This document shows, one piece after another, positions 39,905 through 48,665 of a stretch of 64,000 nt of DNA (the stretch's first letter is position 1; each line of letters begins with the position of its first letter). The translations under genes and the position numbers were made by a program. The DNA is from Bin18 sp965242795 (GTDB lineage Bacteria > Desulfobacterota > Binatia > Bin18): contig OZ251505.1 of NCBI GenBank assembly GCA_965242795.1, forward strand, positions 3,968,001-4,032,000, given 5' to 3'. Below the pieces are notes generated by a model. That model was given only the letters and a program-made list of their open reading frames with translations. It ran no database searches and was not told where the DNA came from.

Positions 39905-40170
39905 ATGGCCAAGATTCTGAAGGGTGAAGTCCAGGAAAGGCGCGCAACTATAGAACAAGAGAGCTGATGTGCCCACACCTCTCATAATCTAGGGACAATC
40001 GGTATCGCTCATAGGAACAGCTATCTCAGCCTTGTCGGGCGCCGCTGCGTGAAAATGAGGCCAAATAAAAAACAACACTGGTCTAAACACTCATATCCAG
40101 AGGATCCATACCGTGCATGGTGGGAGAGCGGTTCACCTGGCCCAAGAAAGAACGAACTCGTTTCTGTGCT
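39905..40170. other. AT-richer gap, no gene seen
   Basis: About 265 bp with clearly lower GC than its neighbours. I find no coding, RNA or repeat signal in it. It could be a scar of insertion or deletion. Confidence 0.4.
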
Positions 40171-40692
40171 CTATGGGTAGAATTTTGCTTTTCGACAAGT
40201 TTGGGAAACATTCCCCAGATCGGCACAGGCTCGGATGACGTCTCCCTGGCCGGATAGGCCGTAGATGATCTCTCCGTTGGAATCGTACGTCGTCTGCGTG
40301 ACGTTCATCGGTCGGTCGTTCCTGTCATGCTGAACGACCAGCACTCCGTCGTTTTGAAACGCCCCGATATGAGTGTCCGAGCCCGCTAAGAAGACGACCA
40401 ACACATCTTCGGGCAGAAAGCTGATGGACACCTGGCCATCCTTTTTGACCGTCACTTCGCAGGATCTTCCCGTGACCTCAATGCCGGAGTGGGAAGATGT
40501 CGGGTCAGGGGCCGGGATGTGCTCGCACCCGGTGTAGGACCCCGGCATGAGCACGCTCTCTGCGGCGTGGGGATTTTGCAGCAGCCGCGTCAGGTTCCGT
40601 CTGGTCAAGTCGTTCGGTCTCGCGTTGCTTTGGCGCGTACAGTCGGCGAGGAACAACAGACTGCACAGCAGCGCCAGGGCGACCATCGTCAC
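40171..40692 (-). CDS. Putative lipoprotein of unknown function
   Basis: A 173-residue protein starting at GTG 40692 (ATG 40686 also possible) with AAAGG upstream. The signal peptide ends in a lipobox LADC, so Cys 18 is probably lipidated. The mature part has a beta-rich pattern (GIEVTGRSCEVTVKKDGQVSISF) and four further cysteines. No known domain is recognised. It is separated from the Uma2 gene by 30 bp. Confidence 0.7.
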   Translation of the reverse strand: MTMVALALLCSLLFLADCTRQSNARPNDLTRRNLTRLLQNPHAAESVLMPGSYTGCEHIPAPDPTSSHSGIEVTGRSCEVTVKKDGQVSISFLPEDVLVVFLAGSDTHIGAFQNDGVLVVQHDRNDRPMNVTQTTYDSNGEIIYGLSGQGDVIRACADLGNVSQTCRKAKFYP

Positions 40693-40722
40693 TCACGGCC
40701 TTTGCGCGTTCGTCCGGCTGCG

Positions 40723-41205
40723 TTACGCATTGCGCAGGTCCGTGTCGGGGAACGTCGGGCAGCAGGCGGAACGGGAAATCGGCCCGTCGGGACTGAAATA
40801 GGTGATGTGACCGTCCTGGTCGCAGAGCCAGAATTCCTGCGCTCCGTGCTCGAAAAACAACTCGCGCCGTTCTTCGATTTCCTTGTCGGTGTTGCTCGCC
40901 GACATGATCTCCACGCAGATTTCCGGGGCGACGGAGCATTCCGTTTCGTCTTTGATCTGTTGATAGGTTCGGCTCGACGCCCACGCGACATCGGCGACCG
41001 TGGTCCCTTTCCGGGTCCGAATCGCGCATTCGGTGAGGGCGACTCCGCCTTGGCCGTGGATGTCAAGACGCGCGGCAATCCTGGCTTGCAGCACGGAATG
41101 ATAGACCTTGGTGGGAGACATGACGATCCTTCCCCGTTCATCGAGTTCGATCTTGTAGGGGAGATGTTGCAGCTCGGGACGACTGCATGCTTCCTGCCAG
41201 TCCAT
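40723..41205 (-). CDS. Uma2 family (DUF820) putative endonuclease
   Basis: A 160-residue PD-(D/E)XK-fold protein. The family pattern is visible: SPTKVYHSVLQARIAARL, the Asp of VADVAW, the Glu of ICVEIMSASN, and EIEERRELFFEHGAQEFWLCD. ATG 41205 fits the family start. Uma2 genes are widespread in cyanobacteria and other lineages in many copies, and their biological role is not known. Confidence 0.88.
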   Translation of the reverse strand: MDWQEACSRPELQHLPYKIELDERGRIVMSPTKVYHSVLQARIAARLDIHGQGGVALTECAIRTRKGTTVADVAWASSRTYQQIKDETECSVAPEICVEIMSASNTDKEIEERRELFFEHGAQEFWLCDQDGHITYFSPDGPISRSACCPTFPDTDLRNA

Positions 41206-41230
41206 GCCGACTCCTTCTCCGACCGCCGCT

Positions 41231-42235
41231 TCACTGTCCCAACGTGCCCGTCCGGTCGAACAACCCCAATTCCATGCGGATCCGATCCAGGCGGGCTTCG
41301 CGTTCACGTCGGGCCTGCAACGCTCCGTCGATGCCGACCTCGTGGAAACGGATGTGGCAGCCGGGCGAGGTCTGGGCGATCAGGTCCAAGTCCGCTTTGA
41401 CGACGGTGCCGATGGTGGTGTAGCCGCCACCGGTCACCGCGTCGTTCAACAGCACGATGGCTTCCAGGCCGCCCGGAATCTGGATCGATCCGATGGGGTA
41501 GCCGAGGTCCACGACGTTGGACGGGTCGGCGCCGGCGCCGAACGGCTGCTCGCCCGCGTTGAACGCGAACGTCGGACCTTTGAGGCGGTAGCCGATCCGG
41601 TCGGCCTCGGTCGAAACCTCCCAGTCGGCACGGAGGAACTCGGCCAGACTGTCCGGCGTCACGCGGTGGTTGCACATACCCATCACCACGCGCACGTCGA
41701 GTTGCTTCTGCGGAACGGGAATCAGCGCCGGGTCGAACGTTCGCCCTAGCAAGGCGTCGGGCGGCGTAACTGGCGTGCCGAGGGGAAGCCGGTCGCCCGC
41801 GGCGAGTTTGCGTCCGTCCATACCGCCGAAGCGGCCGAGCATGTACGTCGCGCGGCTGCCCAGCCGTTCGGGTACGGTAATCCCGCCGGCCAGACAGACG
41901 TACGCGCGTGCCCCGCGGCGCACCCCACCCAGGTCGAGGCGGTCGCCGGTTTGCAGCGCATGGGTGCGCCACCGCGCCGCAGGGCGGTCGTTTATGGTGA
42001 AGTCGATGTCGGCGCCGGTCACGGCGACCATGCCATCAGCTTCTGCGTCGAGCGTGGGACCGGCATACGTGACTTCCAGTCCCGCGGCGTCCTCCGGGTT
42101 GCCGACGAGCAGGTTGCCGACGCGGAACGCGAAGTCGTCGAGCGCGCCGGCGGGCGGCATGCCGATGTGATACCAGTGCAGCCGGCCCAGATCCTGGACG
42201 GTCGTCAACAGGCCGGGCTCGACGACGTTCAGCAT
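41231..42235 (-). CDS. pxpC: 5-oxoprolinase subunit C (biotin-dependent carboxyltransferase-like)
   Basis: A 334-residue PxpC/KipA-type protein. It begins NVVEPGLLTTVQDLGRLHWYHIG and contains the YVCLAGGITVP and GGYTTIGTVVKADLD motifs. With PxpA and PxpB it converts 5-oxoproline to glutamate using ATP. It overlaps the end of pxpB by 7 bp, which supports co-translation. Confidence 0.95.
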   Translation of the reverse strand: MLNVVEPGLLTTVQDLGRLHWYHIGMPPAGALDDFAFRVGNLLVGNPEDAAGLEVTYAGPTLDAEADGMVAVTGADIDFTINDRPAARWRTHALQTGDRLDLGGVRRGARAYVCLAGGITVPERLGSRATYMLGRFGGMDGRKLAAGDRLPLGTPVTPPDALLGRTFDPALIPVPQKQLDVRVVMGMCNHRVTPDSLAEFLRADWEVSTEADRIGYRLKGPTFAFNAGEQPFGAGADPSNVVDLGYPIGSIQIPGGLEAIVLLNDAVTGGGYTTIGTVVKADLDLIAQTSPGCHIRFHEVGIDGALQARREREARLDRIRMELGLFDRTGTLGQ

Positions 42236-43104
42236 GTCGCGGCTTCTTCTTGCAGGCGTTTCAGATAGCCCGCGGGATCATCCAGATAGCGCCGCGGCTG
42301 GAAGTCCTGCTCGACGATCCGGTAGCGGTAGCTCCCATCTTCGACCCGGACGCGAATGTCGTTGTACTCGTCCAGATCGATCGGACGGAACTGCCAGCGG
42401 TCGCCTACCGTGGCCAGGATGAGGCGGCCCTCGAGGTCGGCCAGCCGCTCTTCCGGATCATAGACCGGCACCGCGGACATGCCGATCATCTGATAGCCGC
42501 CCGGCCCTTGGACCGGATAGATGCACAGAAAGACACCGGCGTGGGCGACCGCGCGTTCGGGCGTATCCGTGCGCGGTCGAATGTATTTCGGGGCCTGAAT
42601 CGCCTGGTCGGGTGGACACATGCGATAACACCACGCGGTGCCCGGCACGAAGCCGACCATCGAAATCCAGTACGGGCGGTCGCAGTAGGCGGTGATGAAT
42701 TCTTCTTTCGACGTGTAGCCGTTGACCCGCATCAGATATTCGAGATTCGATACGGACGGGTCCTGATGCCGGTCGCCGAAACGCCTGGCGCATTCGCGCG
42801 TCCACGGGTCGTCGAACAAGACGGGAATATCGACCAGCCGCGAGGGCAGCGTCTCCGCGGATTCGATTTCGCGTTCGATGTCTCTGAGCGTGGCGATCAG
42901 GCGGTCGGGGTGGACCGCTTCGGGCCGGAAGTGGACGAGGTACGAGGCGTTGGCGGGACACACCTCGATGACGCCCGGCACGGCGCGGCGCTCGATTTCC
43001 CTGCAGATGGACAGCAGTTTGAAGTTGACGGCGAGGTCCATCGCCTCGCTGAACACGACCAGCACGTACTCGTCGCCGCCGTAGTCGTATCGCGTCTCCG
43101 ACAC
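42229..43104 (-). CDS. pxpB: 5-oxoprolinase subunit B (KipI-like)
   Basis: A 291-residue protein of the PxpB/KipI (allophanate hydrolase subunit 1) family. The core motif is PGTAWCYRM and VYPVQGPGGYQMIG-type ending. The GTG at 43104 was selected because GGAGG lies 8 bp upstream and the family N-terminus begins just after it; the frame is open further upstream but overlaps pxpA with no homology. It is longer than the ~220-residue KipI type. Confidence 0.93.
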   Translation of the reverse strand: MSETRYDYGGDEYVLVVFSEAMDLAVNFKLLSICREIERRAVPGVIEVCPANASYLVHFRPEAVHPDRLIATLRDIEREIESAETLPSRLVDIPVLFDDPWTRECARRFGDRHQDPSVSNLEYLMRVNGYTSKEEFITAYCDRPYWISMVGFVPGTAWCYRMCPPDQAIQAPKYIRPRTDTPERAVAHAGVFLCIYPVQGPGGYQMIGMSAVPVYDPEERLADLEGRLILATVGDRWQFRPIDLDEYNDIRVRVEDGSYRYRIVEQDFQPRRYLDDPAGYLKRLQEEAATC

Positions 43105-43159
43105 GCCTGCGTCCTCCGTGGCGACGTCCGCCGCTGATCCGGGAGCCGTCCGCCGCGGC

Positions 43160-43966
43160 TTACGCCCGGGCGGTGAACGGCAAGACGTCGGCGCCCTGCG
43201 CGCGCAAGGCGCTACGCACCTGAATGCCCTCGCGTTGCAACGCGGCGTGCAGGCCGTCGAGCACTTCGGGCGCGTTGACCACGTCGCCGTGCACGCACAC
43301 GCTGTCGCCCTCCACGTCGATGACGCTGCCGTCGGTGGCCGTGGTCTTGCCGTCCACGGCAAAACGCAACACGAGATCGACGATCTCCTGCACGTCCTCG
43401 GTGCCGTAAGTCCGCTTGACCGTGATCGCGCCCGCGGCGTCGTACGCCAAGCCGGGGTAGAACTCCTTCACGACGCGAAAGCCCATCTGCTCCGCGCCGG
43501 AGACCAGCGGCGCGTGCGGCAGCGCCGGCAGATACACGGTCAGGTCGGGGTCCACGGCCTGAAACCCTGCCAGAATGGCGCGCGCCTGATCCTCGGACTG
43601 GATGCCCCACGAATAGAAGGCGCCGTGCGGCTTGGCGGCTTCCAGGCGCAGACCGTGCATTGCGCAGAACGCCTTGAGCGCGCCGGCCTGATACACGACG
43701 TAGTCGGTCGCCTCTTGCAGCGTGACGTTCATCAGCCGGCGCCCGAACCCCATCAGGTCGGGAAAGCCGGGGTGGGCGCCGACCGTGACGCCGTATTGTT
43801 TGGCCCAGCCGACCGTGCGGCTCATCCAGTGCGGGTCGCCGGCGTGAAAGCCGCAGGCCACGTTGGCGTGCGCAATGCGCTTCATCACCTCTTCGGGCCG
43901 CCCGAGGACGAAGTTGCCGAACGACTCGCCCATGTCGCTGTTGAGATCGATCCACGTTCTGCCCAT
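43160..43966 (-). CDS. pxpA: 5-oxoprolinase subunit A (LamB/YcsF family)
   Basis: A 268-residue protein with the full LamB/YcsF signature: DLNSDMGESFG, ANVACGFHAGDP, VGAHPGFPDLMGFGRR, and KPHGAFY. It is the first gene of the pxpA-pxpB-pxpC order and starts 22 bp after the upstream LLM flavin gene. This is the ATP-dependent prokaryotic 5-oxoprolinase, a metabolite-repair system distinct from hydantoinase A/B. Confidence 0.96.
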   Translation of the reverse strand: MGRTWIDLNSDMGESFGNFVLGRPEEVMKRIAHANVACGFHAGDPHWMSRTVGWAKQYGVTVGAHPGFPDLMGFGRRLMNVTLQEATDYVVYQAGALKAFCAMHGLRLEAAKPHGAFYSWGIQSEDQARAILAGFQAVDPDLTVYLPALPHAPLVSGAEQMGFRVVKEFYPGLAYDAAGAITVKRTYGTEDVQEIVDLVLRFAVDGKTTATDGSVIDVEGDSVCVHGDVVNAPEVLDGLHAALQREGIQVRSALRAQGADVLPFTARA

Positions 43967-43988
43967 GTCGTCCTCCGTTTGCGCGGGC

Positions 43989-45023
43989 TTAATCCCGGAA
44001 ATGGGGCATGACTTCCTTGGCGAACAGGCGCATCGCGCGCATGGTCTTGGCGTGGTCGGCGCCCGGGTAGTGCATCCAGCAGATCAGATAGTCCATGCCC
44101 AACTCCCGCTGATAGGTCTCGATTTCCCGAATGCAGTGGTCGGGGTCGCCGATGATGAAGCGTTCGCGATGGGACTCGAACGTCACGCTGGCCGGGTCCT
44201 CGACGACTTGGCCGGAATCGTCCTTGAGCGGTCGCACGTCGGACCATTTTCCGTACATGCCGCCGTGGATGTACATGATGCCGTCGCGTGCCTCGGCCTC
44301 GGCCTGCGCCGTGGTTTCGGCCACATAGACTTCGCGGATGACGGGCACCGCCGCAGGCGTCTTGCCGAACCGCTCCAGTTGGCGGCGGTAAAGCCGATAA
44401 TGCTCCTTGATCTCGTTCAGGTGATGCCGCGGGGAGGCGACCAGGGCCGAGGCCCACTGCGCCGCCCGACGGACGCCGCCCGGGGTCGATGCGCCGATCC
44501 AGAGCGGCGGATGGGGTTTCTGGTGCGGCTTGGGTTCCACGGTCAGGTCGCTGACTTGGTAATGCTGGCCCGAAAACGAGAAGCCGTCGGTCGTCCAGCA
44601 CTTGAGCATCAGGTCGAGTTGTTCTTCCATACGCGCTTCGCGGCCGGTGCGCCGTTCCTGGTAGCCGGCGTATTCTTCGGGCCGGTAGCCGGTCGCCACG
44701 CCGAAGATGAAGCGCCCTTCGGCGATGTTGTCCAGCACGGCGACGTCCTCCGCGGTCTGCACCGGACGGTGCAGCGGCAGCAGATACATGCTGGTGCCGA
44801 TGGTCAGCGTCGAGGTGCGCGCGGCCATGGCCGCGGCCGTCACCAGCAGGGACGGACACAGGCCGTCGTCCATGAAGTGGTGCTCGACCAGCCACGCCGA
44901 GTCGAAGCCGATCTCCTCGGCGATCACGACCTGTTCAAGCATTTCGCGGTAGAGTTGGGCATAGGACAAGCCGGAGCCGGGCGGCGACTGCATCGAGAAC
45001 GGGCCGAGACCGAAGCGCATCAT
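43989..45023 (-). CDS. LLM-class flavin-dependent oxidoreductase
   Basis: A 344-residue luciferase-like monooxygenase. Family elements are SAWLVEHHFMDDG, IGTSMYLLPLHRP, the GRFIFGVATGYRPEEY stretch, and PPLWIGASTPGGV. These enzymes use FMNH2 (from a separate reductase) or F420. ATG 45023 follows AAGGAGG. It heads the group LLM-pxpA-pxpB-pxpC, so its substrate may yield a ring handled by PxpABC, but this is inference. Confidence 0.93.
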   Translation of the reverse strand: MMRFGLGPFSMQSPPGSGLSYAQLYREMLEQVVIAEEIGFDSAWLVEHHFMDDGLCPSLLVTAAAMAARTSTLTIGTSMYLLPLHRPVQTAEDVAVLDNIAEGRFIFGVATGYRPEEYAGYQERRTGREARMEEQLDLMLKCWTTDGFSFSGQHYQVSDLTVEPKPHQKPHPPLWIGASTPGGVRRAAQWASALVASPRHHLNEIKEHYRLYRRQLERFGKTPAAVPVIREVYVAETTAQAEAEARDGIMYIHGGMYGKWSDVRPLKDDSGQVVEDPASVTFESHRERFIIGDPDHCIREIETYQRELGMDYLICWMHYPGADHAKTMRAMRLFAKEVMPHFRD

Positions 45024-45342
45024 GGAGCGACCTCCTTCCCCGCGGTTTTCATCTTCGCGGCGGAAAGACGCGGAAATTATCGCGCCGCGGTGCCAGGCTG
45101 TCAACGCGAACTCCGCCGGCGTGTTGGCCGAGCAAACGGACGGGTTCGACCGTAGGGGCGACGCATGCGTCGCCCCTCCTTCTCACCGGTAGGACACAGT
45201 CAGGAACGTGCCGCCCGTCAGTTCGGCGTATCGAGGAGCATGGTGACGGGCGGAGTCCGGTTGCGGGGTAGGCTCGCCCGCGGCTGCCGAATCGTCCGGA
45301 ACCCGGCGTGCCGGTCGGGTGCGGGGCGGTCTGGTGGTGTTC
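45024..45342. repeat. Gap with a near-palindromic repeat
   Basis: It contains 45151-45179, CGTAGGGGCGACGC followed by a near-perfect complement, a relative of the perfect palindromes at 24590 and 50184. No gene is seen in the rest. Confidence 0.65.
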
Positions 45343-46470
45343 CTATCGCTCCGCGTGGAATTCCACGACGGCGCAGACGACTTCTTCCTGCATGGCAGGC
45401 GTGAGTTCCGGATAGATGGGCAGCGCCACGCTGCGCGCCGCGGCGGCTTCGCAGTGCGGGAAATCTCCCGCTTCGTAGCCCAGACCGGCAAAGCAGGGCT
45501 GGAGATGTAACGGGGTGTGATAATACACCGCGGCGCCGATCCGCCGCTCGCGCAGGCGTTCGAGCAGGGCGTCGCGCCGGGGGCTCTGGATGACGAACTG
45601 GTGATAGACATGGCCGAGGACAGCGGCCTCGGCCGGCAACGAGATGGGGCAGGGGGAGCGGCCCGTCTGCGCGTCGGCGAACAGCGCGCGGTACGTGTCG
45701 GCGTTCCGCCGGCGGGCCGCGGTCCAGGCGTCCAGATGTGGAAACTTGGCGCCGAGGACCGCGGCTTGCAGGGCGTCCAGCCGGAAATTGCCGCCCACCA
45801 GGACGTGCGTATATTTCGTCTGCGCGCCGTGGCTCCGCAGTTGGCGCACGCGCTCGGCCAGATCGGCGTCGTTGGTCGTCACCATGCCGCCGTCGCCGCA
45901 GCCGCCCAGGTTCTTCGACGGGAAGAAGCTGAAGCAGCCCATATCTCCCAGCGAGCCTGCCCGGTGGCCTTTGTATTCGGCGCCGATCGCCTGCGCGGCG
46001 TCTTCTATGACCAAAAGATTGTGCGCCGCGGCTAACTCCAGTAGCGGGTCCATGTCGGCCATTTGCCCGAACAGATGAACGGGCAGGATGACTCGCGTCC
46101 GCGGCGAGAGCGCCGCCTGCACGTGGCGCGGGTCGAGATTGTAGGTATCGGGGTCGATGTCCACGAAGACGGGCTTCGCACCCAGCCGGACGATGCTGCC
46201 GACCGTGGAATAAAAGGTGTAGGGCGACGTAACGACCTCGTCGCCGGGTTGCAGTTCGACCGCCATCAACGCGGCCAGCAGTGCGTCGCTGCCCGACGAA
46301 ACGCCGACCGCGTGATCGCAACCGCAGTATTCGGCGATCCGGATTTCCAGGGCCGCGACTTCCGGGCCGAGGATGAACTCCTGCGACTCCAGCACGCGCT
46401 CCACCGCGGCGCGCACCTCGTCCCGAATCGCGGCGTATTGGGCTTTGAGGTCGAGTAGGGGCACCGCCAT
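45343..46470 (-). CDS. DegT/DnrJ/EryC1 family aminotransferase
   Basis: A 375-residue PLP enzyme of the sugar aminotransferase type. PLP Lys is K186 in FFPSKNLGG. The cofactor-ring Asp is in VIEDAAQAIGA. The SGSDALLAAL loop binds phosphate. It normally converts a nucleotide keto-sugar to an amino-sugar for cell-surface glycans. No sugar-synthesis genes lie next to it here. Confidence 0.93.
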   Translation of the reverse strand: MAVPLLDLKAQYAAIRDEVRAAVERVLESQEFILGPEVAALEIRIAEYCGCDHAVGVSSGSDALLAALMAVELQPGDEVVTSPYTFYSTVGSIVRLGAKPVFVDIDPDTYNLDPRHVQAALSPRTRVILPVHLFGQMADMDPLLELAAAHNLLVIEDAAQAIGAEYKGHRAGSLGDMGCFSFFPSKNLGGCGDGGMVTTNDADLAERVRQLRSHGAQTKYTHVLVGGNFRLDALQAAVLGAKFPHLDAWTAARRRNADTYRALFADAQTGRSPCPISLPAEAAVLGHVYHQFVIQSPRRDALLERLRERRIGAAVYYHTPLHLQPCFAGLGYEAGDFPHCEAAAARSVALPIYPELTPAMQEEVVCAVVEFHAER

Positions 46471-46923
46471 GCGTGTCTCTCCCGCGGCTTCCGCTGACTA
46501 GTCGCTCCCCGCAAGGCGGTCAAGAGTATAGGAAAGGGGTCTGATTGAAGCGCAGACACCGTCCTCCTCTCCGACCCGCGGCCGGCCGTTTTGTAGGGGC
46601 AACCCCCTGTGGTTGCCCTTCTCCGAGCAGATACACAGGTCGGACAGATTCAGCGGGCCGGGCAGCACCCCTCGACAGGCGCCGGGACCACAGGGGATTG
46701 CCCCTACGGGTCCCCCGCCCGGAATACTCTGAAAATCAGCCGTTTGTAGTGCCCAATATCGATGAAATTTTCGTGAAACGCGCCTATCAGCCTGATTTTT
46801 CTTGATATTTTGGCGTGGCACGCCTACACTGTTGCAGAAACTTTCTGTGAAATCTTGACGGAGAATTCCCGCCGACGCGCAACGTTGGCATCCCGGCTGC
46901 CATCCGGTGAATAGAACGGTGCC
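46471..46923. repeat. Gap upstream of cdaA with a long inverted repeat
   Basis: Arms GTAGGGGCAACCCCCTGTGGT (46593-46613) and ACCACAGGGGATTGCCCCTAC (46687-46707) are 21 bp and pair with one mismatch over a 73 bp spacer. No gene is seen. The last ~110 bp should hold the cdaA promoter, but I do not see a convincing -35/-10 pair. Confidence 0.65.
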
Positions 46924-48189
46924 ATGAGATTTTTCGATTTCCTAGCGGACGGTTGGGGCCTGGGCTGGGAATTCCGCTGGCGGGACGGGGTGGACGTCGC
47001 CCTGATGTCGTTCATCGTCTATCACGCCTACCTGCGTTTTCGCGGCACGCGCGCCGCGCGCATCGCCGTAGGCTTGGTCATACTGGGGATGTGCTACTTC
47101 CTTGCGCGCCAGACCGGCCTGTTTCTCACCACCTGGGTGCTGGGCGGCATCTGGGCCGCGGCGTTCATTCTCGTCGTCGTCGTGTTTCAGGCGGAGATCC
47201 GTCAGATCCTCATGCAGGTCAACCCGGCGGCGTCCCTCCCGGACGTTCTGCGCTGGCGCACGGCGGCCCCACCGAAACCCGCGGCATTCCTGACGGACGT
47301 TGCGCGAACCTGTTTCGATCTGGCGAAAAAGCATTGGGGAGCCATCGTCGTCTTCGAGCGGCAGGACCCGGTCGAACCGCTCCTGCGCGGGCAGGGGGTC
47401 CCGATCGACGCCGAAGTCAGCGGCCCCCTGCTCGACAATCTGGTGGCGCCGTCCAGTCCGTTGCACGACGGCGCGATGTGCCTCAAGGCCGGCCGCATCC
47501 GCCGTGCCGGCTGCGTACTGCCGCTGTCGGAAACCCGCTCGCTGCCGTACATCTACGGCACGCGCCACCGCGCCGCGGTGGGGGTCACCGAGCGGTCCGA
47601 CGCGCTGGCCGTGGTGATTTCCGAGGAGCGCGGGTCGGTCTCCGTGGTGGAGCACGGCGGCATGGTGACGCTGGTCGAAGCGTCCGACTTGCTCGCATGG
47701 CTGAACACGCGGCTGGCCGGGCCGGAACGGACGAGCCGTCCCGCGGGGTGGTGGCGCGACACGCTGACTACGAATCTGACTGCCAACCTGCGTCCCAAGC
47801 TCGGCGCGTTGGCGTCGGTCTGCGTCCTGTGGCTCGTACTGGTCGGGCCGCAGAACAGCGAAGTCGGGTTCCGCGTCCCGGTCGTCTATTCCAACATCCC
47901 GCGGCATCTCGACCTGGTGGGCGCCAACACCCAGGAAGTGTACCTGCGGCTGCGCGGGCCGCGGGAATTGCTGTCCCTGCTGGACGCACGCGGCCTGCGT
48001 GCCCAGGTCGATCTCTCCAGCGCGCAGGCCGGCCGCAGCCGTCTGTCGTTGACCGATAGCGACGTCAACGTGCCGCTCGGCCTGCAGGTCGCGGACATGG
48101 ACCCTTCGACCGTCCGGGTACGCCTGCGCGAGCGTCCGTCAACCGGGGAGGAGCCCGACCGCAACGGCGCGGCGCGGCAAACATCCTGA
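46924..48189 (+). CDS. cdaA: CdaA diadenylate cyclase fused to a CdaR (YbbR) domain
   Basis: A 421-residue protein. Residues 23-90 hold three membrane helices as in CdaA. The DAC domain (about 120-260) has the catalytic LHDGAM (DGA 182-184) and the RHR motif GTRHRAAVG (214-216), which make c-di-AMP from two ATP. A fourth helix (about 294-308, ALASVCVLWLVLV) leads to one YbbR domain (about 315-402, starting FRVPVVYSN and ending VRVRLRE) that would lie outside. In Firmicutes cdaA and cdaR are separate genes followed by glmM; here they are one, and glmM is not next. The fusion could tether the regulator to the synthase. Membrane-bound. Confidence 0.93.
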   Translation: MRFFDFLADGWGLGWEFRWRDGVDVALMSFIVYHAYLRFRGTRAARIAVGLVILGMCYFLARQTGLFLTTWVLGGIWAAAFILVVVVFQAEIRQILMQVNPAASLPDVLRWRTAAPPKPAAFLTDVARTCFDLAKKHWGAIVVFERQDPVEPLLRGQGVPIDAEVSGPLLDNLVAPSSPLHDGAMCLKAGRIRRAGCVLPLSETRSLPYIYGTRHRAAVGVTERSDALAVVISEERGSVSVVEHGGMVTLVEASDLLAWLNTRLAGPERTSRPAGWWRDTLTTNLTANLRPKLGALASVCVLWLVLVGPQNSEVGFRVPVVYSNIPRHLDLVGANTQEVYLRLRGPRELLSLLDARGLRAQVDLSSAQAGRSRLSLTDSDVNVPLGLQVADMDPSTVRVRLRERPSTGEEPDRNGAARQTS

Positions 48190-48248
48190 CCGATTTGTTT
48201 TTTTTCAGCAGGCCAATGGTCGAAACGAGACAACGAAGGGGGCTTGTG

Positions 48249-48584
48249 ATGACGGAATACGAAACGGCCAACCTTGCCTTGCAGCAGGCTGCCTTGACCG
48301 CGTCCTACTGGCGAACCGGAATCACCCTGGCCGTGTTGTCCGGCGTGGTACTCTACGGATTCCGACTCATGCGCCAAGACACGGACGACCGCCGCGCAGA
48401 AATGGACGCCACCGCCAAGACCGCCGAACAGCGCCACGTCGAAACCATGACCGTGTTCCGGCAGCAGGGCCGTACCTTGCTTGGACCAGCAGAGCCGTGC
48501 CTTGGATCAGCAAGGCCACGCCTTGGAACGGCAAGGTCGTGCTCTGGAAGCCCTGATCGAGCGAACTGCACCGAAGTGAAGTAG
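48249..48584 (+). pseudogene. Small membrane protein with LQQA repeats and coiled coil (paralogue 2, frameshifted)
   Basis: This gene starts TEYETANLALQQAALTASYWRTG and is a clear paralogue of 37396-37791: same start, same membrane helix and YGFRLMR end, and AEQRHVETM in both. After RQQGRTL (about 48475) a 4-base repeat (CTTG) shifts the frame, giving the odd tail LGPAEPCLGS. Skipping it restores DQQSRALDQQGHALERQGRALEA and an end LIERTAPK at 48579, a heptad coiled coil like that of the paralogue. Either a recent mutation or an assembly error. Confidence 0.8.
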
Positions 48585-48665
48585 GGGAGCCATCAATCCG
48601 TGAGACTTCGACTGCCTGATGAGGAGATACCAATGGAGCCGATCATCGTTCATTCTCATTGCAGT

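Noticed and set aside
39905..40170. Possible gene or RNA in the AT-rich gap
   Set aside because: No open frame, hairpin or known RNA pattern could be supported.
43105..43362. N-terminal extension of PxpB
   Set aside because: It lies over the 3' end of pxpA in another frame and has no homology; GTG 43104 has a good ribosome-binding site.
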